Shown piece after piece: positions 1 through 12,965 of a stretch of DNA of 64,000 nt (positions within the stretch are counted from its first letter, which is position 1; the number at the start of each line of letters is the position of its first letter). Where the stretch lies: the NCBI RefSeq assembly GCF_964199755.1, contig NC_133897.1:119742552-119806551 (forward strand), in the 5' to 3' direction. The notes beneath the pieces were generated by a model. It was not told the DNA's origin. It did no database searches and saw nothing but the letters and a program-made list of their open reading frames with translations. The stretch comes from Larus michahellis. Taxonomy: Eukaryota; Chordata; Aves; Charadriiformes; Laridae. Both the position numbers and the translations under genes were made by a program.

Positions 1-185
1 AACATGCTTCAGTGGAGAGGAGATGTGATGATGACTGTCTACCACCTGAAGTCTTTTCTAAAACAGCCTGCATTTTTCAGCTTTGAAAAAATAGTGGTGT
101 TCTTTCCAGATTGATCCCATTGGGTTTATTAGCTCTAGTGGTGTATATGAAAGTTTGCTTGTCTATAACAAACTTCTCTTTCCAG
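1..185 (+). other. TAF4B: TAF4B intron, 3' portion
   Basis: Partial intron upstream of the first TAF4B exon in the window. It ends in a T/C-rich tract and an AG at 184-185, directly before an exon in phase 0. An apparent open frame runs through this stretch into the exon, but its intronic part resembles no TAF4-family protein and is read-through. All earlier TAF4B exons, including those for the TAFH and histone-fold regions, must lie before the window. Confidence 0.8.
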
Positions 186-311
186 GGGAGTGATAGGTAC
201 ATCGTATCTAGTGACACCAGAGCACAGCTGAAATTTCTTGAAAAGCTTGATCACCTAGAAAAGCAGAGAAAGGCTGAAGAGGAACGTGAAATGTTGCTTC
301 GAGCAGTCAAG
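186..311 (+). CDS. TAF4B: TAF4B internal coding exon (charged helical linker)
   Basis: A 126-bp exon of 42 complete codons, phase 0 at both ends, bounded by AG at 184-185 and GT(AAG) at 312. It encodes a highly charged, probably helical stretch with landmarks SSDTRAQLKFLEKLD and EKQRKAEEEREMLLRAVK. This matches the segment that follows the histone fold in TAF4/TAF4B, the TFIID subunits that pair with TAF12. The wording (SSDTR, QLKFLEKLD, EREMLL) is closer to TAF4B than to TAF4 as I remember them. The protein acts in the nucleus in RNA polymerase II pre-initiation complexes, and TAF4B is the germ-cell-enriched paralogue. Downstream exons continue in the same frame and the 3' neighbour is KCTD1, as in human. 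The exon could be skipped without a frameshift. Confidence 0.93.
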
Positions 312-1363
312 GTAAGAACTTCACAAGTAGGGTTGTCCCTTAAACTGGTGAACATCTTCAGGTTTCTCCTATTTCTGCTTTAAATGTAACCATTAAGCCT
401 GTAACTGGAAATCCATAATGTTTAGGATAGCCTAGGCTATACAGAAGAGGATTTTAGCTTTTTAAAAAAAAACAAACCAAATACCAGGAGTCCTTTCAGA
501 TGTGTGGTGGGGTGAACTTCTTTTGAGATTATTCCTACCAGCCAAAATGAAATGAAAGAAGTATTCACATAGCTGTAAATGTCCATCCTGGCTCTATTTC
601 TGGCTGTAAAAGTGGTGTGTCTTTCTCCATATCTCCGTGTATGGCACAGTTTGAAAATACGGTTTAGTTGTGCTTGTTCAAGCTGGAGCCTGGTGAGATC
701 CACCACCCTGCCAGATGTGTTTTTCTGTAGTCAGATCAGAGGGCTAGCCTTGGAGCTGGTACCCTTGCATCTGCAAACCCCTGCTAGAACAGAATAAGTA
801 CCCATCTTCCCCCTTCCCTCCCCTCAAGAACGGAAGGGGGGGAAAAAAAAAAAAAAACAAAAAACAAAAGAAAGAAAGGAAAATCAGTAGATGTTGCTCC
901 ATCAGATGTGACTTGATCATCTTCTGTTTGTTGGGGTTTTTTGGTTTTGTTTTAAACTGAGTTCTGGAGCCCCATGGGTGAAAATCTAATCTAGACTTGA
1001 AAGAATCGTGTTGTACTTACACGAGTACGACTCCCTTTCTTTTCTATACTTCCTGTCCTTTTTAAGTGTCTGCTGCTGACATGAACAACATCATGCCTAG
1101 ACTGGACCTGACTGACAGCGTTAGCATCATTTTCAGCTTAATCTTGCTTCAGGCTAGAGCAGAGGCAGCCGGCCCAGATGAGGAGGGGGGTTGTGCGTGT
1201 GTGCGTGGAGGGGGAGGGAAGCCAGTCTGGATTGAGGCATTCACCCCTGGAGCTAAATCTTTCAATCACCAGAGAAAATTGTCATTTATTAAATATTTAA
1301 CGGATACGATGCTGTTTGGATGCCAGTAATTTCTATTCAATCTTTTTCCTCTTCCTTTGATAG
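312..1363 (+). other. TAF4B: TAF4B intron, 1052 bp
   Basis: GT at 312-313 and AG at 1362-1363, with a pyrimidine-rich tract before the acceptor. Contents are AT-rich with an A-rich run at about 841-880 and a G/T-rich patch at about 1183-1220. I see no interspersed repeat or additional exon. Confidence 0.85.
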
Positions 1364-1420
1364 AGCCGTTCCAGTAAAGATGATCCAGAGCAACTGCAGT
1401 TAAAGCAGAAAGTGAAAGAG
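1364..1420 (+). CDS. TAF4B: TAF4B short internal coding exon (57 bp)
   Basis: A 19-codon exon in phase 0 at both ends, between AG at 1362-1363 and GT(AGG) at 1421. It encodes SRSSKDDPEQLQLKQKVKE, which corresponds to the SRS..DPEQL.LKQK.KE segment conserved between TAF4 and TAF4B. It continues the charged helical linker between the histone fold and the conserved C-terminal domain. It was too short to stand out as an open frame and was found by matching the family pattern and the splice signals. The frame joins without interruption to the exons on either side. Confidence 0.92.
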
Positions 1421-2218
1421 GTAGGACTTTCCTGTTACCATGCTTGCCTTTGTGTGTTGAGGGAAGGTTGGCAGCCCTGTCCTGGCAATTAGGTCAGGGT
1501 TTATTTTGCTGCTGCATACCATTTGCAGAGGCCTTGGGGAAGGACAGGAACTGCCACAGGCAAGGGCAGTGCTTCAAATGAGGTCAATGAATTATGAGCT
1601 CTCTTTTTTAACATTTTATTTTTGTAGTTTCAGTCCTGTCTAGAAACGGTCCTTTGTAAACGGGCAGCAGTACGCTTCGTAGGAATATAATGTGGGATTA
1701 GAAAAAAAAAAAAAAAAGAAACTTTGAGATTTAGCATCTGGGACTGTACAATAGGCTACATTTTTCCAGGGTAATTGTTCGTTTTGTAAATCTGATACTG
1801 CTTATAATTCTTTGGCTGGGAGGCGGTACTGGGATTTAGTTTTAAATGGAAAACGCCTCTGGCTTTTAATTTTCTGGGCCCAGCAGTTTTCTGTTCTGGA
1901 ATGGAGCCCTTGTTTCACACAGTTCATGTTTAGCTGCAGGGGTTTTAGTTTATAGCTTAGACTGGTTAAGCTTTTACTCCCAGAGGCCTCTGCATAGCAA
2001 CTGTAGAAATCAACAAATAAGTTCATTTATGTCTGCAGCCTCCTCTCAGTAGCTGACTTTTTACATTTCCCAATATCCATTTCCTGACTTTTCTAGCCTG
2101 AGAGAAAAAAGCTCCACTAATTGGAGCTTATTTTAATTGAGCCTTAATATTGGATCTCACTGGAGTTGCCCCCAGAGCTACTGGGAACAGAATGAAATGA
2201 AAGTACCTAAGGTTGAAG

Positions 2219-2247
2219 ATGTGTGTGCGTGTGTATGTGTGTGTGAA
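2219..2247. repeat. GT-rich microsatellite
   Basis: Interrupted (GT)n simple repeat in the TAF4B intron, with C and A interruptions that suggest moderate age. Confidence 0.8.
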
Positions 2248-5200
2248 ATTTTTCACTTGACCTACAGATTCTTTTCCCTGCTGAATAAATCATCAAGCCT
2301 GTTCACATTTCTGATTAAGGATCTGACAGCAGACGATAATAAAGACAATTGAGGTGTGAGACGTGTGATACAGAGCTGAAGAAATCGGTTTCTATAGTTA
2401 CTTGACTGATTTCATGCAATTTTTAAGGATCTTTGTGCTAAATGAGAGTGATTTTCTGAGCAACCTTTTTCCTTAACTGTGCCTCTTGAACTATGAAATT
2501 TGTTGTTGCTTAACATTGCTGCACTTGGCTCCTAGGTGCCAGCAGCAGCAGCAGCAGGTTATTTATGAATGCTTTAAAGGCCCTTATTGTTTGGATTAAT
2601 GTAGGAGCCCAGGCAAAACAAATGGAAATCCAGTAAAATAGTATTAGAATCAATGCTCTGGATTTGCACCGTAGTAGAAGAAATTTGTAAAATAAGAGGA
2701 CAGAGAAGGAACTTGCTTTACTATCTGTCTCTTAATTCTTTCTTTCTGCTTATAACTCCTTCTTTATGCTTACAATCTGTGAGTACAAAGTTGCCCTAGA
2801 GCCCTTCCCAGTTTGCCTCTAGTGCCACCAGCATCAACAATCAGTGGGTGATGCTAATTTGTCTTGTTTTGTAGGTGGCTTTACCTCTGCATCATCTGGT
2901 CGTTTCTAGAGGTTCTTTCTCTTAATAAAACACTGCCAAGTGATTCATTCATGCAGTTTCTTTTCTGTTTTCCTTTGAACAATAATGTGTAGGATCTTGG
3001 AAAAGTATTCTGTGATCTGGATATTTTTAACAGTAAGAAGCTAGGTATGTGTTTTGGGTCTTTTTTTAGTTTGGTTGGTATTGTTTATGAGATCTTTTTT
3101 AAAAAGTGACACATAGGTGTACAAAAAAGGAGCCAACAGAGCGGAGAAGGCATCTAAGTTCAGCGCCTGGTGTTCTACTAAGTGCTTGAGTTCATCTCCT
3201 CCAGTGCATCTTATCTTGTGCCAGACTAACACATTCTTTGTCGCGCTTGTCCTGCACGTTTCTCCATGCTGTGCTGTTCCTAGAGTGACCGTCTCCAACT
3301 GCTTCACCAAAAGAAGAGGAGGCAGATATGCATTGTGGGACAACACAGATCTTTGTGTTGGTATTGCCTTGCCCTTTGTCCTGCTGCTTTGTTCTTCAGA
3401 GAATGAGGCAGAGAGAACTTCTCCAGGCATCATGTGCCGCATGGGAAACCCATCTCCCGTGCCAGGGATGCTTTCTTATCTGCGAGACTGGAGTCTCAAG
3501 TGGAAATGAGCCCAAATGCAGCTGGTCAGTTTTTGCACTTTATTGACAGTTCGGACATAAATGGTCAGCACATATATGCATTAAAAAATGCAAATGTGAG
3601 TAGAGCTGGAATAAGAGCAAAATAAATATCAACAAATATCCCAAGGCTGAAACTGGTAACACAGAAGCATGGTGTATACTGGGATGAAAGCCTGAAAAGG
3701 CTTACCATTGTCTGTCTGTCTTGTATTGTGAGCGTAGCCTGCTCCTAAGAAACCACACTCGGGGAATTTTGATACCTCTGTCAGCTGGAATCAGATCCTT
3801 TTCAGGCCACTCTGGTTGAGTATTCACAGGAAAGCCTGATCTGATCCCCTTAACGTTTTGTAAGAATGAATATGGGCCTTCCTTCCTAAAAGCTGTCTTT
3901 TATGTGTTGATGATGACCCCCTGGAGAAGGGAGAGGGTGTGGGGTAATAACACTGGAGCATGTTCTAAAGCAATGTTTCCCAAAATGCAGAGTGTACATC
4001 CTAACAATGAATACTTATAAATCCAGGATGTGCTGTCATCCAGCAGCTGGAGGCAACATCTTAACATTGCTGGAAGTACATCCAGAGACTCGGCAGTGGA
4101 TTCTTTTATCCAAAAGGCTATACATAATTGCTGTGACCTTTTCATCCCTCTTTGCATGACCTATTGCCTCAAACTTCGCCTATGCTAAGTCATTTACTTT
4201 CCTATATTCTTAGTCTATGCAGCTTGCCGTGAATTAAGTCTTTATTTACTTCCCTCTTTCACCTGTTTCAGCAGATTTTAATACCTACAGAAAGTCCGCA
4301 TTCCTTCTGAGACAGCTGCAAGGCTTGCCCCAAGCCGCTCCTTTGTGCGCTCAAGAATTTTGTCCTTGTTCACCTCATGGGCCAGCTCTTTGTATAGTGA
4401 CATTCCTGAAGTCTGGGTAAATTACCGCTGCTTTTCATTCAGCCTTATCTGCCGCTTCAACCTGAGAGGATACAGTCCTTGCATTGTCCCTGATGTGAGG
4501 ACCTTTTAAACCATAACTTTTTTTAGGTGCTCTCTGCTATTTCCTGTTCTACTTTCAACTATGCTTCCAGTTACAAAGAAAATGTTCAGTTGGTGCAATT
4601 TTTCTAGCTGTATTTATAGTTTATCTCTGGCTTCATCCCTTTTCTGAAATGAACTTACTTAAATTGAGTAGGTGTAGGATGCTGTCAAATGTGCAAGCAC
4701 GCCATATGAACAGTGCATCCCAGAAGACCTGTAAAAATGTCAGTATTAAGCAGTGTGTACTGTAAATTTAAACCATAAACCCTGATCTTTTGTACTTCTG
4801 TCTCTCATCCTCAAAAATGAGTGTGCTTGCAGTATGGCTTCAGGAAGCTTAAGGCTGAGGCTGGGCAAATCTTTCAGATTGTATGTGTGCAAGACTGCTG
4901 CCTGGGGTTGAGCACATACGGACAGCTTCTTTGCTTACTCCGTAGTACCTGCCTTCATCTCTGCTCTTACCTTGTGGCTCCTTGCAGCGTCTGTCGGTGG
5001 ATAAAGGTGAGCAGCTGCATCTTGAACTAGGGGAAGGAACGTGTGGAGCAAGCACCTGATGGACAGCAGACTTGCCTGCCCCGTTCCTTGCTCTTCCAGC
5101 AGCTCCCTTCACTTACCACTGCACGGGTCTTCCCAGTCCCTTGTTCCTGGCTGTTTGACGCACTTGTGCATTTTACTGTTATGATTTTGACACGGATGTC

Positions 5201-8200
5201 ACAAGACAGCAGCAGATGGGATGCTGAGAAAATTCAATACCTTTAGCGTAAGCTGACTGGGAGGAAAATAGTAAACCCTAGGTTTTTTTGTAGAGACAAA
5301 CCAAACCCTATCAAAAACATTGGGGGTGGGGGGGGAAAAGTTGCTGCATGATTCCAGTGAGTTCCTGGGTGCTATATAGTAATGACTGAAATTTAGTTGT
5401 TCGTAGCATCTTTTTTCAAATATCATCTTTTTTTTTTTTCCTTTCATGTGTCCATCCTAACTCCCTTATTTTCTCTCTCATTCTCAGATAACAAGTAACT
5501 GTAACCTGATTCTTTGTCTGCTGCTCTCCCTAATGTCTCCAACCCACATTTTCAAGCTGTTCTTTTACTCTTTCCCCACACACGCACCCCTCTTGTGCTG
5601 CTTCTGTATTTAGTCTTCTGGACCTAATGGTTCAAATTCTTTAAGACCACTCTTGTGTCAGGGGACAAGGTAGCTCCCTAGTTAACCATAACCTCTCAAA
5701 AAAGCAAACAAGATGCTGCGAGCAAAATAAGATCTCATCGCGATCAATTGACTTTTTATGAGCCTTTAGTGACATTCGGAGAGCTTCTGCTTAATTATCT
5801 GATTTATATTATCTTTATTGTTCTGTAGTGTTTCTTACCTGCTTCTCCATGGTTTGGAAAAAAAAAAAAGCATGATTATTAAACAGATATAAATTTTGTT
5901 ACCTGCAGTGTAGCCCTACAAATAGCAAAGGGCTGTCATCAGAGATGTGGTGTGTTACGAGTCTTACAGAAAGTCAGGGATGGAAATCCTGCAAAGCGTT
6001 AGAATATTGAGCAAACTGAAGAATGAATCAATACCCTGTTTATGTGGCATTCATCTTGGTGTTTTGAAGGAGCATAAGAAAAGAGCAACTGAGATACTGT
6101 GTCAGATACCCTGAAACCATCTGGCTGGAAGATGATAGCAACTGTATCTAGTGGAAAAAAAAAAAAAGCCCCCCTCACCCCAAACTCCATTAAGCCTGTT
6201 CTTGGATTTTCAAGTAGCCTTTTCTAGGTTTCTGAGAGACTATATAATGGACATGTAACCAGCTGAAAGTATGGCCTTGGATTAAAAACTTGCTAATAGA
6301 GGAAATTTTAGGACTAAAAGTACAACAAAAAGATGATAATGGAGAGCCAGAGTTCTGTGCCAAGAACGAGTGTTGGGTGGACTGTACGATGAGATGGAGA
6401 AACCTGCAGGTGGAAGATGGGTCTTAAACGTTCTCTAGCTTTGAGACCTCAAGAGTGACTGAATGGATATGCAGTGTTACAGCAGCTGAAAATCATTCAA
6501 AATATCATGTGTTTGGAAGAACTGTAATTGGTTTTAAAGTAATGTCTTGCAAGGGCTGGACACTGTCCTGTTCTGATAAAGCAGGTCTGCTTGTGGTCAC
6601 TGAGCAGTCTTCTCACACACGATAGCATCTGAAACAAAAACTACAGAATATATTGCGTTGGTGTGCTGTGCTCTAGCCTTTTCTTGGCCGTGCAACAAAA
6701 GTAGCGTGGGCTGTATCTGAAAACACACATAAGGAGAGCTTGGTGCTGGATACTTGACACTCAGGAACTTCTCTGGGCCTCCAAGTAAGGCAAGCTGATG
6801 AGGCTGCACAGGAGAAATGGCATGCTCCAGGTGTTCTAGACTACACAGACATGCATCAATAATTGTTAAACAAAACAAAAACCTCGTAAAAGGAAATACA
6901 CGCTCCACACTTGGGTAATTCTTAACAAGAAAGGGTAAAATTAGGAGTCTTAAGTCACCGCACCTTGGACTTTTTTCTTCGATTCTGTGGGGACCTAGTT
7001 GTTTATCTATTAAAGAATGTCAAATATCAACTGAAGGATTTTTTTTTTTTCCTATGGGTAGATTACTTCATGGCTATCCTAGAAAAAATTTCTGTTGTTC
7101 TCCAAAATATCTTATTGCCCCCTTTAGTTCTAGACAACAAGGCACCTGGTCTTGGGGGACACGGCCACGGTAGGGGCTGTTCTACCACTGAAGCGTGTAT
7201 GTGGAATATTTACCTGAAAGAAACCTACAGTATTACATACAGCCCTATTACAAGTTAGGACTTCATATCAAACCAGTGCATGCTATTCTGCCTTTCTGCT
7301 GTTAAATCTAAATTACAACGAAGGGAAAAGTCAGTGGAAACTAATTGTATGGCTAATTAAAACAGTTTGAAAGGCAGCAATTGCAAGAAGAGAAATTGCA
7401 TTATAGGCAAGAGGAGAGGATGATAAATGTTTAAATATGCAGCCTTCAAATGTCAGTTTTCCTCAGAGAACGTCCCCCTATGAGGAGTCTGCTATTCAGC
7501 CGCATTCAACCTGTAGGGCAGAAAATTTTGTATAGAAAAGGTAGAGGCTGGAGGCAGTAATGCTCATTGAGCTTTATGACAACCAGTGCGAGAGGCTTGG
7601 GATTGAAAACAGATTTTTAAGGTTTATTTTTCATTTTCGTCACAAGTTCCTTAAAATGCTTTAAGGGAATGCGGAAAAAATTGGAGTTCTTTTTTTCCAA
7701 AAGACAATGAAGGGAGAAGCAACTGGGAGCAGTAGAAAACTTCCTAAGCGCTAAATGGAGGACACAATGAGACCCAGTGAAACTTTGAAAAAGATGGTCA
7801 GAATAAAGAATGGATAGAAACACAAAAGAAAAGTTAGTTCAGTGGGATAAGTGGCCCCACTTAAAAGATACCTCAACATTCAGTTCTTTAAAAATGTACA
7901 GTAAAGTGCAATAGCGAGGACCCATGTGGATGTTCAGGTTCCTTTTTCACTGATGCAAGCTACAAAAAAGTAAACGGTTGCTTTGACTTTTTGAATTTTA
8001 ATATTCGTTAATTGATTTTGTGGAACCTGAATCGGGGGCTTCTGTCTCTTTTATATGCTTGTATTCATTGCTATTTTTCCCCCCCCGCAAGTCTTATACA
8101 AATTCTTGTTCATCTGCTTTAGTGCTTTTATTACTCCTGATGTACTTATTGCTGGGTAGCACACATAACCCTTAGGCATACATTAACTTGTCTTCAGCCT

Positions 8201-11200
8201 TCCCTGGTTTCCTTTCCTGCCAGTTCTTCTGTTACTTTAAATATTTATTTAATCTGTCCCATACTCAGTCAGCCTACAATGTCATATGTGGAGACATCCC
8301 CACTTTTTTCTTGATATTAAACCCGGTATTTTATGCTTGTTAGACTTGCCCTTATATTAACTGTAACCAAGTCCAGAATTCTGGTGTTTAGCTTCCCCAT
8401 CTGTCTTACCAGCATTTCTTCTGAACTCATTTACATCCGTACGGCTGTATTTATTTGTTATTGCATTGCCAAGACTATTTTGGGTGTTTGGTTTTTTTTC
8501 TAAACATAATTCCTAGCACTTAAATCTAAGATGTGGAGAAAAGAATTCTCTCTTTATTTATTTCCTAGTACTTTACATATTTGAAGCTCCTGCAGGAGTG
8601 GGCAGTGGTATGAATTTCTTGAGACGCGTGTCATCTGCCAGCATCGTGGTGGACAAGTGTCACCTGTTTGGCTTTTCTTTAACCTCAGAGCTGTTAGAGC
8701 TCTGTGAGCCCTGCCTAACACAGATGCTTAATTTCTTGTCTCTACCTTTAGAGAAGTCTTCCCTGGTAAAACTGTCCTTGAGGATCTAGAGAGTAAAAGT
8801 TTCATGTGCTTTATCGTCTATGAAAGCTTATACCAAATACCCTGTTCTGCTTTTGTGGGTACTTTGTGACCAGCCGTGAGGGGTTTCATTCCTCCTTTTT
8901 GAAGGTGAACGTGTGCTCAGTTAGGTGGCTCTTCCGTTTACCCCTCTTGGGTAATACAGCCACCTGCTGCTGTACACACCATGGATTAGCTGGTGTGAAT
9001 TAGTTTTTATTTGTACTACGGTATACTTTTTCCTTTCTTCAGTTGTGTTTGAAGGATTCTTCTTTGCAGTGTTTAGGGAAAATCTTGCAAGATTTGCATA
9101 ACTTGAATTATCGGAGCTCTGGTAATGCTAACAACCAGATCTCTACTTCATAACTGGAAGGGTTTAAAACCAACTTGCAGTATTGCTTTAAAAAAATCTC
9201 AGCATCTCATAGCTGAAGTACTTCTTGTCTCCTTATGCAACTTGAAATTTAATTTTTAATATTAAAATGCCACAAAAATGTCATTGGTATAGTAGTAAAA
9301 ATAGATTTTGCATATTGTCTGAAATGCGGAGTATGAGACGTAAGTGAGAGAGAATTCTGTGAGCAGGAGAAGAAATCTTTTTCTCAGTAGAGGATTGAGT
9401 GAAGAACAGAGAGGTCAATTTTAAAACCTTTCATTTTGTGTGATTACAGCCATGCTGCAAATGCCATTTCACTATAAGGGAGGACTTTAAAACATACCTT
9501 ACTTCTTGATTTGTGCTGCAGGTCAGATTAACTAAAATGGTTATTGTGTCACCCTAGAGATTCCTGCTTGCTGCAAGACCAGACTTTAAACCCTATTTTT
9601 ATTATTAAAAAGGCCAGCAGCAACAAAGACTATTTTACAAGTTCTGAGACGTTTTCATAGCAATTTGATCTTTATACACAGGTTTTTAGAACTCTTTGTA
9701 CTGCAATTCTTAGCATATGTAAAAATCGGAAAGGGGGGAGAAGGAGCATGAACATCCATTTGCCGCTTGCCTGGAGATTGTCCCCTCTCAATGCCCTTCT
9801 TGAGGAATGAATTTTGAACAGAACATGTGTTGGACTCCTGTGTCATGATGGAACAGCAGCATCCTCCAGCAGATGAAGTAGGTCGGGTTGAGGGGAAACC
9901 CGCTAGTTTGTGGGTCCAGCATATGGCACAAGTTGACCCTGCTCCTCTTGAATTGCCATTACATACTTCTCTCTTCAAGGGAGAAAAATCATCTGTTTTC
10001 AAGATACAGACCTGGGTATCACAGGTCCTGTTTGTATCCTTTTTTTAGTCAGAGACACCAGTTATAGTAAAACTGGCCCCTAGAAAGGAAGCAACACTAG
10101 ATGCAGCTTCCCTATGTCCCTATGTTATATTTTAATAAAGTGCATATACTACTCTTACTGTCTTTCACTTGCTGCAGTGATCTTTCTGCCCTAACTTGTG
10201 TGCTACAAAACTGTCTGTTAAAGAAAGATTTGACTCAACATAGTTGCCTCTTGCTCTTTCCTAATCATGTTTAGGAAAATCTGGCAGTAGTTACTCAGCC
10301 AGTATCCTCGGGTATCCCTTGATGTTATCTGCCTGTCTTCTCCTTATCCTGTGCTTTTAACTGCTCACACAATGTTTGGACATTTAATCTCACACTTTTT
10401 AATGGAACAAAACTTGATGAAAAGATGATTTTCTGGCTTCAGCAGGGTAATTTGGATGCCTGCCCGCATTGCTTAATGGGGATCTGTTGAGTCCATTATG
10501 GAGATTGAGTGTTTAAATTCATTTGTCTTAATTATGGTTCTCAGAAAAATCCCCGAGATGTCTAGAATGCAACAAGACTATGATATCCTTTTTTTCTTTT
10601 GCTCCAAAGCCCTGGTGAGATACTGCCTGATTTGAAAAATCCTTTGACTGGTTACGAGGTAGAAAATGTGTTGGGGAAAATAAGTGATGGTAGGGACCTG
10701 TGTTTCTGGCATTGTCTTGGGAACTGTGTGGTCAAAGATGCATCGATTCTGTTTCTATAAAGCGCATCTTTTTCATACCATCCATCAAGTGTCATCTCAT
10801 CCTTTGTACGGGTGGGTTTTCTGCCAGCACTGCCCTCCAGCAGCAGTGCTCACTCCTGCAGGGCGTCTTGTGTCAACCGCATGCTTTCTCAGCTTGAATT
10901 GCATGGGGTAAACGAGCGATGGTGCCCAGGCACTCCCTGCTTCTCAGCATCCTGGTATTCCACCAAGAGGGACTCAACCCACCTAGTCCCCTCCACCTCA
11001 TGCTGATGCCAACTCAAAGCCCCTCGGTATGTAATTCATGGCTCTGCCTCTTGTCCTTGGTCTTTACTATGGCTCCCCATCAACATCAGCTGTAAAGAGA
11101 GAGGAGTGGGGGTCTTATTGCAATGCTGCGTCAAGACAGTGACCAAATGTTCAGCAGCTGCCCGTTTTTGACATGTTTACTGCAGTGAAGCTGGTTTGTA

Positions 11201-12500
11201 TGTGTTTTGTAGGGTTGAGGGAGAGGGCGGGATATGTTTTCTAATGAATTCCAGGGACAGAAGCACAAGGTTAGGCTAATAAAGGCTTTTGTTTTCTTTT
11301 TTGTTTTAGGCTTAATGGTCTTAAAAAATAATTTTTCATTTTAAGTGTAATGATTCTTAAAAGTAAAGCAAATTATCTTTCCCCTTCTGCTTTTTTTGCC
11401 CCTGGAGCCTTTTGGAATTTAATCGGTCCCCAAAGGGATGCCATGTGCATGGCATGTTGTAATGTCTCTTCTCACGGCAAGAAGACTGTGGTGGACATGC
11501 AGCCACGGTGACGACTGAACTACATTGGTAGCAGGAAGGTGTACTTCTACGTGGATGTTCCGTAGCTGCCTGTAAGTGAGGGTGGCTTCAGCTATTGGAG
11601 GCCTGGGCAGCTGGGGCTGGAAGTCAGCATATGCCTCTGCCAAAGAATCTCAGCATTTTATTGTTCCCAATTAATCCAGGGAGTGATGAAGACATCACAT
11701 AAAAATAGTTTCTAAGCCTCTGTGTTTCACAGAGTTTGTGAAGTTTCGAGTTACTTCTTCAGACTTAGTCTGATTTCACCCCATTCCTGATAGGTTGCAA
11801 TGTGTTCCTGAATATAAATATACATATTTAAGACTGAGATTAAAGGGGAGTTTATCTTAAGCATCTTGTGCAAGTAGGCCAGCTGGAGTAATGTCATACA
11901 ATTGCAGAACTGTAGTTTTCAAGTTTAAGGGACTTCAAACCTTACAGTCTCTAAAATATTCTTGAAAGCAATACTATATACTTTGAAAAAGACAATAAAA
12001 AAAACCCAATTCAGAACTGAAGTAGTTCTGATAAAGACAGTTATAAATGTTTACGCTGCACACAAAAGCAAGAATAGTGTGTGTGGTAAGTGAATGATGG
12101 TATCTGGTGTTGAAGTACTACTGCTCTATTCCTGTAAGGAAAAGCCTACGTGGTGTGATCAAAGCTGACTTGCAAATGGTGGTGTTTTCATAACTGAATC
12201 ATTTGTCTCATCTTCAAAAAAAAACAAAATAAAACCCCAACTACGCTCAACATATCTATGTCAAAGTCTAAAGATGGAAGGGGCAGAGGCTGCCATGGAG
12301 GGAGAGGTTTGTTCCCAGCTGGAGGACGATGCTTCAGGGGAAGACAAATCGTGCCGGTGCCTCCAGCTTCTTTGCTTTGAGCGCAGCACAGGGTAAGCTC
12401 CACACTCCCCCTCCAGCCTACCCTGGAACCCCCAGAGAAGAGCTGCCAGGGCTCAGGGGCAATGTGGTTGGCTGATGAGCCATCACCCCATGCCTCTCTG

Positions 12501-12700
12501 NNNNNNNNNNNNNNNNNNNNNNNNNNNNNNNNNNNNNNNNNNNNNNNNNNNNNNNNNNNNNNNNNNNNNNNNNNNNNNNNNNNNNNNNNNNNNNNNNNNN
12601 NNNNNNNNNNNNNNNNNNNNNNNNNNNNNNNNNNNNNNNNNNNNNNNNNNNNNNNNNNNNNNNNNNNNNNNNNNNNNNNNNNNNNNNNNNNNNNNNNNNN
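12501..12700. other. Assembly gap (200 N)
   Basis: Exactly 200 ambiguous bases inside the 13-kb TAF4B intron. The round number suggests a placeholder of unknown true length. Open frames running across it are artefacts. Confidence 0.99.
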
Positions 12701-12859
12701 AGTTTTGGAGTCTTACAGGCAATGTTCCTTTTAGGGAATTGTGCAACTGTCATACCGTTTTTCTTTAAATAGCTTAGCTGGCTGCAATACTTGATGTGAA
12801 GCTGCCAGCATCACTAAAGTAAGAATGAGTCTACCGTTCTGAAGTAAAATTACAGACTT

Positions 12860-12965
12860 GCAAAAAAACCAAACAAAACACCCAAAAAACAAACCCTAAA
12901 AGCCAATCCCCAAAAAAACCCAAAACTCTCAACAACACAAAAAAAAAGCCCCCCACCCAACCATA
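12860..12965. repeat. A/C-rich low-complexity tract
   Basis: About 100 bases made almost entirely of A and C, with repeated CAAA/CCCAAAA patterns. It ends in ACCCAACC, and about 20 bases later comes the complementary GGTTGGGT followed by a T run, which could form a short stem. It lies roughly 160 bp after the assembly gap and may have contributed to the assembly difficulty. Confidence 0.7.

Noticed and set aside
111..383. 90-codon plus-strand frame presented as a protein
   Set aside because: Only the part from 186 to 311 matches TAF4B; the rest is intron read-through on both sides, with clear AG and GT splice signals.
3041..3509. Overlapping 130-codon frames on both strands in the TAF4B intron
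   Set aside because: Mutually antisense, no recognisable domain, no splice-site logic.
12418..12768. Several open frames across the N block
   Set aside because: They are open only because ambiguous bases contain no stops.
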